Source: Candidatus Wolfebacteria bacterium GW2011_GWE2_44_13
GTDB lineage: Bacteria > Patescibacteria > Paceibacteria > UBA6257 > UBA9933
Reading direction: 5' to 3'
Assembly (NCBI GenBank): GCA_001000675.1
Contig: LCHW01000002.1
Span: 103,187 to 167,186, forward strand
Length of the DNA stretch: 64,000 nt
Part shown: piece by piece, positions 39,944 through 47,696 of the stretch
Numbering within the stretch: position 1 is the first letter of the stretch
Layout of the letters: each line of letters begins with the position of its first letter
Translations under genes and position numbers: made by a program
The notes under the pieces: generated by a model
Seen by the model: the letters and a program-made list of their open reading frames with translations, nothing else
Told to the model about the DNA's origin: nothing
Databases searched by the model: none

Positions 39944-40324
39944 CTACAAGCAAAGAATAATTCGCGAGTCTTCGATAGGATGGGTATCGATCATGTGAGA
40001 CCCATCATAGCAGTGGATTGTGCCTTGGAAATGGATAGATCCAAAGCTTACAAAGAAGCCGCCCTTGCTGACTTTGTAACCGTCACCGACATCGACAACA
40101 ATAGTGGGTTCAATAAAGCCCGCTTTGAAGAAGACGATTTTTGCGCCGATAATTTCAGAGTAAAATAATCCTTCGCGAGGAAGTAGTTCATCGGGGCAAA
40201 TAACGGCGCAAAAACTGTATTGCCCGTACATGCCCGTGAGATCAGCAAGGAAAATTGTTGTCCAGCCTTCTGGTAATGCGGCGAGATATTGCCTGCATGC
40301 GCTTACTCTCAGATTTCCAAACAT
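39944..40324 (-). CDS. Tandem orphan family member 2
   Basis: A 126-residue paralogue: MFGNLRVSACRQYLAALPEGWTTIFLADLTGMYGQYSF with AVICPDELLP. The second half is beta-rich (IIGAKIVFFKAG, PTIVVDVGDGYKVSKGGFFVSFG) and shares AxVVFF with member 3. It begins with ATG behind ATAGGAGG. It has its own promoter, almost identical to that of member 1, and its own terminator. Function unknown. Confidence 0.72.
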   Translation of the reverse strand: MFGNLRVSACRQYLAALPEGWTTIFLADLTGMYGQYSFCAVICPDELLPREGLFYSEIIGAKIVFFKAGFIEPTIVVDVGDGYKVSKGGFFVSFGSIHFQGTIHCYDGSHMIDTHPIEDSRIILCL

Positions 40325-40355
40325 CGGTAGTACCTCCTATCTCGTAATTGTGAGT

Positions 40356-40394
40356 AGCTAGTTATTTAATACCAAGATATAAATGAAGTGTCAA
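40356..40394 (-). promoter_or_regulatory. Promoter of the 39944 gene
   Basis: Minus strand TTGACA (40389-40394), a 17-base spacer, TATTAA (40366-40371), then ATAACT and AGCTACTCACAA. Confidence 0.75.
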
Positions 40395-40395
40395 C

Positions 40396-40430
40396 AAAAA
40401 AGCCCGTGCGCCTTGAGGGCACGGGCTTTT
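40396..40430 (-). terminator. Terminator of the 40448 gene
   Basis: A 9-bp stem (40401-40409 with 40419-40427) with a T run on the minus strand. A CTCCCGTTATCCC box lies just before the stem. Confidence 0.8.
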
Positions 40431-40447
40431 GGGATAACGGGAGTGTA

Positions 40448-40825
40448 TCAGCAAAAAGAGCTAAACACTCGTTGCGGGGGGATAAGCATGCCTGTGAAGG
40501 CGTAGCGATCAGCCTGCTTAAGGATGCGCCAGCAATTACCTTGCCAGTCCCACGATACGACAAATGTATCGGGGCCATTTTTTGAACAGGCCTTAGCCTT
40601 TAGTGCTAAGACAGTCCTGTCCCGGTTGAAGAATACCACGTGCGCATCTATGATGATGGCGCTCGGGGAATTCGCTTGAGGGATAGATGCCTTCGGACAA
40701 ATGATCGCTAAAAAGTCCGATGGTCCGAACATTCCTGCGATACTAGCCAAGAAAATTGTTTGCCAACCATCCGGCAGCCCCTCGATACAGGGTGTGTGTG
40801 AGTTTACTGTAAGCTTACTGAACAT
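40448..40825 (-). CDS. Tandem orphan family member 3
   Basis: A 125-residue paralogue: MFSKLTVNSHTPCIEGLPDGWQTIFLASIAGMFGPSDF with AIICPKASIP, then IIIDAHVVFFNRDRTVLALK and a Trp-rich strand region (FVVSWDWQGNCWRIL). It ends GMLIPPQRVFSSFC, which mirrors the IPPEDV end of member 1. ATG 40825 follows GGGAGG; the open frame upstream to 40876 covers the promoter and is not used. Function unknown. Confidence 0.72.
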   Translation of the reverse strand: MFSKLTVNSHTPCIEGLPDGWQTIFLASIAGMFGPSDFLAIICPKASIPQANSPSAIIIDAHVVFFNRDRTVLALKAKACSKNGPDTFVVSWDWQGNCWRILKQADRYAFTGMLIPPQRVFSSFC

Positions 40826-40856
40826 GTGGACCTCCCGCTTCCGTAAAAAATAAAAC

Positions 40857-40895
40857 AGCTGATTATTAAATACCAACTTCCGATTAGTATGTCAA
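40857..40895 (-). promoter_or_regulatory. Promoter of the 40448 gene
   Basis: Minus strand TTGACA (40890-40895), a 17-base spacer, TATTTA (40867-40872), then ATAATC and AGCTGTTTTATTTT. Confidence 0.75.
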
Positions 40896-40965
40896 TCGCG
40901 AAAGAAACAGAAGCTACGTGCATCCGTTATAGAAAGAAAGGGAAAATCTGATACAATAGAACATA

Positions 40966-41808
40966 ATGAGAGCAATCGACGGAAAAGAAATAGCGAAGGA
41001 AATAATCGAACGGCTTAAAAAAGAAACAGCTCCGCAGAAAATATTCGCGGCTATTTTAGTTGGCGACAACGCGGCAAGTGAGAGTTTTGTAAAACAAAAA
41101 GAAAAAGCTGCAAAAGAGTTGGGTGTCGATTTTCGCATCTATCGATTCCCAGAAACAAGTACAAACGATTCCTTGCGAAAGGAGATTAACACAATCGTAA
41201 AGCTCTCTCGGGTTGGTGCTGTTATTGTACAGTTGCCATTGCCTGCGCATATAAACGCACACTATGTACTCAACACAATACCACCGGAAAAAGACGTTGA
41301 TGTATTGAGCGAACGAACACTCGGAGCTTTTTATAATAATAGAAGCAACGTGGTAGCGCCTTCGGTTGCTGTGTGTGAAGAGTTGTTCGAACGAGAAAAA
41401 ATAAATTTACAAGAAAAAACCGTTGCTGTTGTCGGACTTGGTATATTAGTGGGGAAGCCGATTGCCGTATGGTTAATGAACCCCGTAAAGTCGCTCGGTA
41501 GCGACCACGGGGCGAGGAAGGTAAAAGAGGTTTATCTGCTTGATAGGGGAAGTGATTTGGAGATTATAAAAAAAGCAGACATCGTAATAAGTGGTGTTGG
41601 TAAGGCGGGCTTACTGCAATCGGAAATGTTGAAGCACGGAGCAGTGGTAGTAGACTTCGGGTATTCGTTTAACGGCGAAGGTAAAATCTGTGGCGATTTT
41701 AATTATGATGAGTTGCACGCAGAAGGATGGTACACGCCAACCCCAGGAGGAACGGGCCCGATATTAGTCGCAAAGCTTATTGAGAATTTTTATACGCTAA
41801 ACAAATAA
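40966..41808 (+). CDS. folD: Methylene-tetrahydrofolate dehydrogenase/cyclohydrolase with in-frame insert
   Basis: Bifunctional one-carbon enzyme of folate metabolism; 280 residues. GDNAASESFVKQKEKAAKELG carries the catalytic Lys45. VQLPLP and TIPPEKDVD are folate-site blocks. VAVVGLGILVGKPIAVWLM starts the NAD(P) fold, and TPTPGGTGPILVAKLI closes the family signature. Two oddities: the usual active-site Tyr four residues before Lys45 is Phe41, and about 13 residues (VKSLGSDHGARKV) interrupt the Rossmann domain after LMNP, encoded by a palindromic DNA element (41481-41512). The frame is kept and the rest is intact, so the enzyme is probably functional. Confidence 0.92.
   Translation: MRAIDGKEIAKEIIERLKKETAPQKIFAAILVGDNAASESFVKQKEKAAKELGVDFRIYRFPETSTNDSLRKEINTIVKLSRVGAVIVQLPLPAHINAHYVLNTIPPEKDVDVLSERTLGAFYNNRSNVVAPSVAVCEELFEREKINLQEKTVAVVGLGILVGKPIAVWLMNPVKSLGSDHGARKVKEVYLLDRGSDLEIIKKADIVISGVGKAGLLQSEMLKHGAVVVDFGYSFNGEGKICGDFNYDELHAEGWYTPTPGGTGPILVAKLIENFYTLNK
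41481..41512. repeat. Palindromic element inside folD
   Basis: CCCCGT (41481-41486) pairs with ACGGGG (41507-41512), and GTCGCT (41490-41495) with AGCGAC (41500-41505), loop CGGT. It codes in frame for the extra residues in FolD. Similar in kind to the palindromic elements found inside Rickettsia genes. Confidence 0.7.
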
Positions 41809-41819
41809 GCGATGGTTAT

Positions 41820-41903
41820 GTCATCCCGAACATAGCGGAGCGAAGTTGAGGGATCTGAAGTAACCCAAAGACAGATTCCTCGACAAGCTCGGAATGACAG
41901 GAA
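41820..41903. repeat. Imperfect palindromic intergenic repeat
   Basis: GTCATCCCGA at the left end faces TCGGAATGAC at the right end, with internal GAGGGATC and GATTCCTC arms. A typical dispersed intergenic element; no gene is seen. Confidence 0.65.
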
Positions 41904-41924
41904 AATAAAGATAACAAAATTGAC

Positions 41925-42827
41925 ATGCCGCAAAAAGTAAAAACAATCGCAAAAGTATTTATCGTATCAGCCATTGTAGTGGTGATTGTTTTGATGTTGA
42001 GCTATCAAAAAGAAATTTCCATATTTGCAAATAACGACGATAATCCAATAAGCGAAGATAGAATCAGCTTTCTATTGCTTGGAGAAACAGGGCGGGCAAT
42101 TGGGTGGAGTAATGCACCTGATTTAACAGACAGTATGATCGTAGTAGATTATCGCCCACAGCTCGGCGTAGTGAATTTGATATCGCTGCCTCGTGATTTA
42201 TTTGTAACCCTTGGAGGGGAGTCGTTTAAGGCAAACGAAGCATTGCGAAGAGGGAAAATAAACGACCTTCTGGCGGCATTACCGCAAATGACCGGATTAA
42301 AAACAGATAAGTATGTTGTGGTAAATGTGGATACGTTAAAGAAAGTTGTTGATGAAATGGGTGGGATAGATTTAACGTTGCAAAGCAAGGTTGTGGATGC
42401 AGTAAGTGGATACACTATTCCTGCGGGAGAAAATCATATCAATGGAGAGCAGGCCATCTGGTTATCAAGAAATAGATATTCGCCGGAAGGGGATTTTTTC
42501 AGAGAAAAGAATCAGCAAGAAATGATGCGTGCCATTATGAAGAAGTTTAAGGCGATGGGCAATATTGAAAAAACTTCTTTCTTATTTAGAATGACACCCG
42601 AGTTGGGTAATTTAAATACAAATATAGATTTTAAAGAGTTGTTGCCGACGCTGCGCCAATTTGGGGGAGTGCGGCTCAACACAATCGTTATTGATTTTAA
42701 GACAGGTATCTTGCAAAGCTCACAAGTGGATTATGGATCTGCGATGGCATATGTGCTTGTTCCTCGATTAGGAGTAGGCCAATATGAAGAAATGCGAACG
42801 TATATCCAATCAAAAATCGAAAAATAA
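41925..42827 (+). CDS. LytR-CpsA-Psr family protein
   Basis: A 300-residue membrane-anchored enzyme that probably attaches polymers to the cell wall. The N-terminal helix is VFIVSAIVVVIVLMLSY. The LCP domain follows: ISFLLLGETG, the catalytic DLTDSMIVVDYRPQ with Asp, LISLPRDLFV with the conserved Arg-Asp, KYVVVNVDTLKKVVDEMGGIDL, and GEQAIWLSRNRYSPEGDFFREKNQQEMM with Arg pairs. A C-terminal helix region follows. No close polymer-synthesis genes lie beside it. The start ATG lacks a strong ribosome site. Confidence 0.88.
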   Translation: MPQKVKTIAKVFIVSAIVVVIVLMLSYQKEISIFANNDDNPISEDRISFLLLGETGRAIGWSNAPDLTDSMIVVDYRPQLGVVNLISLPRDLFVTLGGESFKANEALRRGKINDLLAALPQMTGLKTDKYVVVNVDTLKKVVDEMGGIDLTLQSKVVDAVSGYTIPAGENHINGEQAIWLSRNRYSPEGDFFREKNQQEMMRAIMKKFKAMGNIEKTSFLFRMTPELGNLNTNIDFKELLPTLRQFGGVRLNTIVIDFKTGILQSSQVDYGSAMAYVLVPRLGVGQYEEMRTYIQSKIEK

Positions 42828-42845
42828 ATACGTAAGGTGTCTATA

Positions 42846-42875
42846 TTGACATATATAGATGCATGTCTTTATAAT
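42846..42875 (+). promoter_or_regulatory. Promoter of the 43054 gene
   Basis: TTGACA at 42846-42851, an 18-base spacer and a perfect TATAAT at 42870-42875. Confidence 0.7.
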
Positions 42876-42887
42876 TATTACTTAAGT

Positions 42888-42985
42888 ATCGCCTCGGCGA
42901 TTTGCAGCACATTATTAAATCGGCCCGTTGCTCAAGCGGTCACCCGATACATACAGAGAGAGGAGAGACTGCCTAACTCAGAAAT
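42888..42985 (+). promoter_or_regulatory. Structured leader of the 43054 gene
   Basis: About 170 bases separate promoter and gene. They contain ATCGCC/GGCGAT (42888-42901), a nested ATCGG...CCGAT hairpin (42919-42948) with an inner CCGTT stem, and further on GCCTAACT facing AGTAAGGC. No riboswitch class is recognised. Confidence 0.35.
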
Positions 42986-43053
42986 TTAAAATTTAGTAAG
43001 GCGCGGCTATTACTGATAGGTACTTTATCCCCCTAACAAGACATGAGGTGATG

Positions 43054-43506
43054 ATGAAGAAAATTCTCTTGTGCTTGGTAGCCCTGGCGTTCGTACTGGC
43101 AGTGGCCGGTCCAGCGCTTGCAGTCGACGGCGGCGGAACAAAAGTTCTTGCAGGTCTTAAAGCGGGCGTGGCCCAAACGGCGGAAACCCTTTCGGAAGGC
43201 ACCCCGGTCGTCGGGCGTGATACGGAGGCGCTGACTTCCAAAGATATTGCGGTCAGTTACCACATCATCTATGCTCGACATGCCGACGCGGCCATCGATC
43301 AGCTTTGGGGAATAACGACCGCCCTCCCCGCACACGTTTTGTTCGGTCTCGCCAAGACCTCTTTGTCATCGGGCACGATCTCCGCCCTCATCGCCGATAA
43401 CCGCTTCTCCCCGGCCACAGCCCAGGAGGTGCTGTCGTCCACGGGAATTGCCGCCGGCGCGAGTGCCACAAATGAAAGCATCGCCGCCGAGCCGGCGCCG
43501 GCGTAG
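43054..43506 (+). CDS. Secreted orphan protein, GC-rich gene
   Basis: About 150 residues. A textbook signal peptide MKKILLCLVALAFVLAVAGPALA is followed by an Ala-, Thr- and Ser-rich mature part with AVSYHIIYARHADAAIDQLWGITTALPAHVLFGLAKTSL and an Ala/Glu/Pro C-terminus. ATG 43054 follows GAGG; ATG 43051 and GTG 43048 are close alternatives. The gene is visibly richer in G+C than its neighbours (runs such as GCCGGCGCG), which suggests recent acquisition. Family not recognised. It has a strong promoter, a long leader and a terminator. Confidence 0.75.
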   Translation: MKKILLCLVALAFVLAVAGPALAVDGGGTKVLAGLKAGVAQTAETLSEGTPVVGRDTEALTSKDIAVSYHIIYARHADAAIDQLWGITTALPAHVLFGLAKTSLSSGTISALIADNRFSPATAQEVLSSTGIAAGASATNESIAAEPAPA

Positions 43507-43539
43507 GCCTAATAGAGGCGCGCCAAAGCCTATTGAGTA

Positions 43540-43570
43540 AAATCCCCCAGTTCCTTGGGGGATTTTTTTA
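43540..43570 (+). terminator. Terminator after the 43054 gene
   Basis: A 9-bp stem (43541-43549 with 43556-43564) followed by a T run. Confidence 0.85.
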
Positions 43571-43626
43571 TAGCAGCTGGACTTTTTATCCAAAAACCAG
43601 TATGAGGTATATACTAAAAGAATAAT

Positions 43627-44634
43627 ATGAACATTCAAGGAATAAACGAGATTTTAATAGATCAGCCAAAGTATCGGCAGCAGCAGATTGAAAAAGCCAT
43701 ATACGGTGAGTTTATTAGCGACTGGTCAGAAGCCATCGCATTACCGGAACATTTGCGAAAGCAATTAGCCGAAGCATGTCCGTTGGATATACACGCAGAA
43801 GAAACAATATCGAGCGGTGATAGCCGCAAGGCACTAATTATACTAGAAGACGAATTGAAGATAGAAGCCGTATTAATGATGCACAAAGGTGATCGCAATA
43901 CCGTTTGTGTTTCTTCGCAGGTTGGTTGTCCGATGGGATGTTTATTTTGCGCAACAGGCAAGCTTGGCTTTAAGCGTAACTTAACTGCCGACGAAATTGT
44001 TGAGCAGGTACTTTATTTTGCACGACAACTGAAAAAAGAAAATAAACGAGTTACGAATATTGTGTTCATGGGGATGGGGGAGCCGATGGTAAATTATGAT
44101 AACGTAATGGCCGCCATTCGAATCTTAAATAATCCGAACGGATTTAATTTAGGCGCACGCCGTATGTCGATTTCAACCTCAGGGATTCCAGAGGGCATTC
44201 GCAAGTTTGCACGCGAAGGACTCGAAGTTAATCTAGCACTTTCGCTGCATGCACCAAACAATGAATTGCGCTGTAAAATAATGCCTGTAAGCAGGCGTCA
44301 TTCGCTAGAGGAAGTTATGGATGCGCTGAGGGAGTATGTGGATATAACGCATCGAAAAATCATGTTTGAATACATCATGATAAAAGATGTTACCGATACG
44401 CCAGAGCTGGCGCATGAGTTGGTAAAATTATTATCAGGTTGGTTAGGATATGTAAATCTTATCAATTACAACCAAACTGAAATGTTCGCGCCTTCAACGA
44501 GAGAGCGTATCGAGGAGTTTAAACAAATACTCGAAGATGGACATATTACCGTTGTGCAACGCTACACCTTTGGACAGGATATCGATGGAGCATGCGGACA
44601 ATTAGCTGCAAGAACTAAATTGCAAATTGATTAA
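43627..44634 (+). CDS. rlmN: 23S rRNA/tRNA adenine-C2 methyltransferase RlmN
   Basis: Radical SAM methyltransferase acting on A2503 of 23S rRNA and A37 of some tRNAs; 335 residues. The iron-sulfur motif is Cys101-PMG-Cys105-LF-Cys108. Before it lies VCVSSQVG; after it, NIVFMGMGEPMVNYDNV, the SAM-binding block, and LALSLHAPNNELR. The C-terminal GACGQLA carries the second mechanistic Cys. All features are typical. It follows a terminator and has no clear operon partner. Confidence 0.97.
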   Translation: MNIQGINEILIDQPKYRQQQIEKAIYGEFISDWSEAIALPEHLRKQLAEACPLDIHAEETISSGDSRKALIILEDELKIEAVLMMHKGDRNTVCVSSQVGCPMGCLFCATGKLGFKRNLTADEIVEQVLYFARQLKKENKRVTNIVFMGMGEPMVNYDNVMAAIRILNNPNGFNLGARRMSISTSGIPEGIRKFAREGLEVNLALSLHAPNNELRCKIMPVSRRHSLEEVMDALREYVDITHRKIMFEYIMIKDVTDTPELAHELVKLLSGWLGYVNLINYNQTEMFAPSTRERIEEFKQILEDGHITVVQRYTFGQDIDGACGQLAARTKLQID

Positions 44635-44636
44635 AT

Positions 44637-44664
44637 CAAAAAATCGCCGTGAGGCGATTTTTTG
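44637..44664. terminator. Bidirectional terminator between rlmN and pth
   Basis: An 8-bp stem (44641-44648 with 44653-44660) with T runs on both strands. Confidence 0.85.
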
Positions 44665-44670
44665 ATATTA

Positions 44671-45180
44671 TTACCCAATTAATGCTTCACTAGCTTGTTC
44701 AAATGCAGTATGCATGAGCTCGAGATCTTTTGTGGAAATGGGTTTCAGTACATAATCCATTGCCTTCTTTTTAATAACTGCTCCTTCGGGTGTCGCGAAT
44801 GTTTTTGCAATACCAATGCGCAGTCGCCAAAAGTCTTTAGTGCCTAAAGAGTCAATAACCGATTCTACGCCGTGATGTCCTGCGGCTCCACCACCAAAAG
44901 AAAGTTTGTATTCCCCAAGAGGAATATCAACATCGTCATGTATAAGTAGCATACGTTCAGGGGAGACACCATTTTTTTTGAGTTGTTTCTGTGCTGCCGG
45001 CCCAGACGTATTCATAAATACGCCAAGGGATTCAATAGCAAGGGGAGTGGCAAAAGAGGACTCTTTGATGAAGTGCACAAAAAGAGCGCCTGCATTATGG
45101 TAGGTATTTACGTATTCAGCGCCTGGATTGCCGAGTGCGATGACGATATCGATGTCGTTGAAGGTGATTGGTTTTTTCAT
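44671..45180 (-). CDS. pth: Peptidyl-tRNA hydrolase
   Basis: Releases tRNA from dropped-off peptidyl-tRNA; 169 residues. It has IALGNPGAEYVNTYHNAG, which holds the Asn and catalytic His, GVFMNTSGPA with the conserved Asn, and HDDVDIPLG with the Asp. The block normally reading G-G-H-N-G (Asn114 in E. coli) reads AAGHHGVES, so the substrate-binding Asn is His here, as the codon CAC shows. Length is slightly short. It starts about 90 bases from lepB in divergent orientation. Confidence 0.94.
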   Translation of the reverse strand: MKKPITFNDIDIVIALGNPGAEYVNTYHNAGALFVHFIKESSFATPLAIESLGVFMNTSGPAAQKQLKKNGVSPERMLLIHDDVDIPLGEYKLSFGGGAAGHHGVESVIDSLGTKDFWRLRIGIAKTFATPEGAVIKKKAMDYVLKPISTKDLELMHTAFEQASEALIG

Positions 45181-45269
45181 GTCGCGTTTACTCCATAATA
45201 CTCGAAAAATGTCTTGTTTGACATTGCCTACGTTTATACTAAAATGAAGTTAACAAATTATCAAATGAG

Positions 45270-45818
45270 ATGAAATCATTCCTTTACGCACTTCGTGAAA
45301 TTATAGAGATAGTATTAGTTGCAGTGTTGGTCGTCTTCGGCGTCCGCACGTTCTTAGTGCAACCATTTTTGGTAAGCGGAGCGAGCATGGAACCAAACTT
45401 CCATGGAGGTGATTACATATTAATAAACGAACTCTCTTATAGATTTAGAGAACCAGAACGAGGAGAGGTGGTTGTGTTCCGCTATCCAGGAGATGAAAAA
45501 ACTTTTTTCATTAAGCGCGTTATGGGGCTGCCAGGGGAGCGTATTGTAGTTACTGATGGTGAACTGTATGTATATAGTGAAGAAAATGCAGAAGGGAAAT
45601 TAATCACCGAAGGATATCTTCCGCGTGATTTACGAACCGTAGGAGAAAAAGACATAACATTAGCAACAGGCGAGTATTTTGTAATGGGAGATAACCGTGA
45701 TGCAAGCTTTGATTCGCGACAGTGGGGAGCATTAAAACGAGACGAAATAATAGGTTCAGTATGGGTACGATTATGGCCGTTAAATAAAGTAATGGCATTT
45801 GAAAAACCTTCGTATTAA
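45270..45818 (+). CDS. lepB: Signal peptidase I
   Basis: Membrane-bound serine protease that removes signal peptides; 182 residues. There is one N-terminal transmembrane helix (IIEIVLVAVLVVFGVRTFL). Ser39 lies in VSGASMEPNF, Lys82 in FFIKRVMGLPGE, and the GDNRDASFDSRQWG box is present. It is the short form with a single anchor. It would process the several signal-peptide proteins in this window. hisS starts 20 bases downstream. Confidence 0.96.
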   Translation: MKSFLYALREIIEIVLVAVLVVFGVRTFLVQPFLVSGASMEPNFHGGDYILINELSYRFREPERGEVVVFRYPGDEKTFFIKRVMGLPGERIVVTDGELYVYSEENAEGKLITEGYLPRDLRTVGEKDITLATGEYFVMGDNRDASFDSRQWGALKRDEIIGSVWVRLWPLNKVMAFEKPSY

Positions 45819-45837
45819 GCGGAGGAGTGATACACAT

Positions 45838-47151
45838 ATGGCAGAAAAAGAGACTGCTCAAAAAAGCGAAAAGAAAGTGAGGGGGAAAAAGATGGCATAC
45901 CAGTCGGTAAAGGGAATGCACGATACCTTACCGGAAGATCAGCCACTATGGGAAAAAGTGCGATTGGCTACGCGTCATATTGGGGAATTTTATAATTTTT
46001 TGCGCATCGATACGCCAATATTAGAAAGCGCCGATATATTTGAGCGCGGATTAGGGGAGGGAACGGACGTGGTAGAAAAGGAAATGTTTGTCGTAAAGAC
46101 AAAGGGTGGTGATAAGCTCGTATTGCGCCCCGAGTTTACTACTGCGATTATGCGTGCGTATTATCAGCACGGTCTAAGTCAATATGGGCAGCCGGTAAAG
46201 CTGTATTATGAAGGACCGGTGTTTCGCTACGAACAACCGCAGGCAGGACGATTTCGACAGTTTCATCAGATTGGATTTGAAATATTAGGCGCAGAAAGTG
46301 ATCCCATTTACGATACACAAGCAATTCTAGGCGCATATCGACTTATCGAAGAGTTGAAGCTCAAAGGCGTCACCGTGCATATTAATAGTATCGGATGCCA
46401 TAAGTGCCGAGCTGCGTATATTAAAAAACTGGAAGCACACTATAAAAAGAATGCGCAGAAGACCTGCAAAGAGTGTAAGATACGCATAGCAAATAATCCG
46501 TTACGAGTGCTTGATTGTAAAGATGAAAAATGTCAGTTAATAAAAGCTGACGCTCCGATTATTCTTGATTATCTTGATACCGAGTGCAAAACGCATTTCA
46601 AAAAAGTATTGGAATATCTCGATGAGGTAAAAATTCCTTATCACATTGATTCATATTTGGTGCGTGGACTCGACTACTACAATAGAACGGTATTCGAATT
46701 CTTCGCAGAAGGTTTCGACTACGCTATAGGAGGAGGGGGGAGATACGATTATCTTTCAGAAACGTTGAAGCTTGGAAAGCTATCTGCAGTAGGAAGCGCG
46801 CTTGGCGTGGAGCGGGTGATAGAGGTATTAAAAGCAAGTGGAAGGCCGGTCGCCGCAAAAGGAGCCTCTAAAGTTTTTCTCGTCCATATGGGGGATGAGG
46901 CTAAAAAGCGGGGATTGTCTTTGATCGAAGAATTCCGTAAAGCAGGGATGCGCGTGAATGAATCGTTTGGAAAAGATTCGCTAAAATCACAGCTACGGGT
47001 AGCAGACAAAGATCAGGCACACCTCGCGCTCATTCTTGGGCAAAAGGAGGTATTTGAGGAAAGTATAATAATTAGAGACATGGAAATCGGTACGCAAGAA
47101 AACGTACCACTTACAAGAATTGTCGAAGAAGTAAAGAAACGACTAAAATAA
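45838..47151 (+). CDS. hisS: Histidyl-tRNA synthetase
   Basis: Class II synthetase for tRNA-His; 437 residues. A basic 18-residue lead precedes YQSVKGMHDTLPED. Motif 2 is FRYEQPQAGRFRQFHQIGFE. The His-specific LVRGLDYYNRTVFEF and motif 3 AIGGGGRYDYL...VGSALGVERV are present. An inserted Cys-rich segment (CHKC...CKEC...CKDEKC) occurs in a subset of HisRS and may bind zinc. The anticodon domain ends it. ATG 45838 follows GCGGAGGAG. Confidence 0.96.
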   Translation: MAEKETAQKSEKKVRGKKMAYQSVKGMHDTLPEDQPLWEKVRLATRHIGEFYNFLRIDTPILESADIFERGLGEGTDVVEKEMFVVKTKGGDKLVLRPEFTTAIMRAYYQHGLSQYGQPVKLYYEGPVFRYEQPQAGRFRQFHQIGFEILGAESDPIYDTQAILGAYRLIEELKLKGVTVHINSIGCHKCRAAYIKKLEAHYKKNAQKTCKECKIRIANNPLRVLDCKDEKCQLIKADAPIILDYLDTECKTHFKKVLEYLDEVKIPYHIDSYLVRGLDYYNRTVFEFFAEGFDYAIGGGGRYDYLSETLKLGKLSAVGSALGVERVIEVLKASGRPVAAKGASKVFLVHMGDEAKKRGLSLIEEFRKAGMRVNESFGKDSLKSQLRVADKDQAHLALILGQKEVFEESIIIRDMEIGTQENVPLTRIVEEVKKRLK

Positions 47152-47256
47152 GGAAGTGAGTATAAGGTATAGGGTAGTGCGTATAAGAAAGGAAGATTAT
47201 GTATCTAAATAATTATACCTAATACCGTATACTATATACTTCCTACCCCCCCCAAT
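47152..47256. repeat. Low-complexity GTATA/TATAC spacer
   Basis: The left half contains GTATAAGGTATAGGG and the right half CCTAATACCGTATACTATA, which are roughly inverted. It ends in a run of eight C just before the HIT gene. No gene is seen. Confidence 0.5.
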
Positions 47257-47670
47257 ATGGACTGCCTATTTTGTAACATTGCAAATAAAGAACGTGAAGC
47301 GGAAATCGTGTATGAAGACGACCATGTGGTTGGGATTCTCGACATATTTCCTCGTACAGCGGGGCATACGATGATTATTCCTAAAGTGCATGTAGAAACG
47401 ATTTTAGACCTGCCTGAGGCAGAAATAGCCCCCGTATTCGCAGCAGTAAGGAAAATGACCGCTATTTTACAGGAGGCGTTATCTCCGGATGGCTTTACAA
47501 TCGGTATCAACCATGGTAAAGTGGCTGGGCAAGCAATTGACCACCTGCACATCCATATTATGCCTCGCTGGCACAATGACGGTGGTGGATCGCTCCATAG
47601 CGTTGTCGGAAATCCTCCGAAGGAATCGCTACAGAGTATTAAGGAAAAGATCCTTAATGCCCAAAATTAA
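47257..47670 (+). CDS. HIT family hydrolase
   Basis: A 137-residue nucleotide phosphoramidase or hydrolase of the histidine-triad family. It has a CLFCNI start, VVGILDIFPRTAGHTMIIPK, FTIGINHGKVAGQAIDHLHIHIMPR with the triad His96-His98-His100, and a C-terminal helix. The likely substrate is a nucleoside phosphoramidate or an acyl-AMP; the exact substrate cannot be told from sequence. It lies 26 bases upstream of rpsU. Confidence 0.93.
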   Translation: MDCLFCNIANKEREAEIVYEDDHVVGILDIFPRTAGHTMIIPKVHVETILDLPEAEIAPVFAAVRKMTAILQEALSPDGFTIGINHGKVAGQAIDHLHIHIMPRWHNDGGGSLHSVVGNPPKESLQSIKEKILNAQN

Positions 47671-47696
47671 CGTAATCAATAAATTATTCAATCCAA

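Noticed and set aside
42918..42948. tRNA-like stretch before the 43054 gene
   Set aside because: It lacks T-arm and acceptor pairing; only simple hairpins can be drawn.
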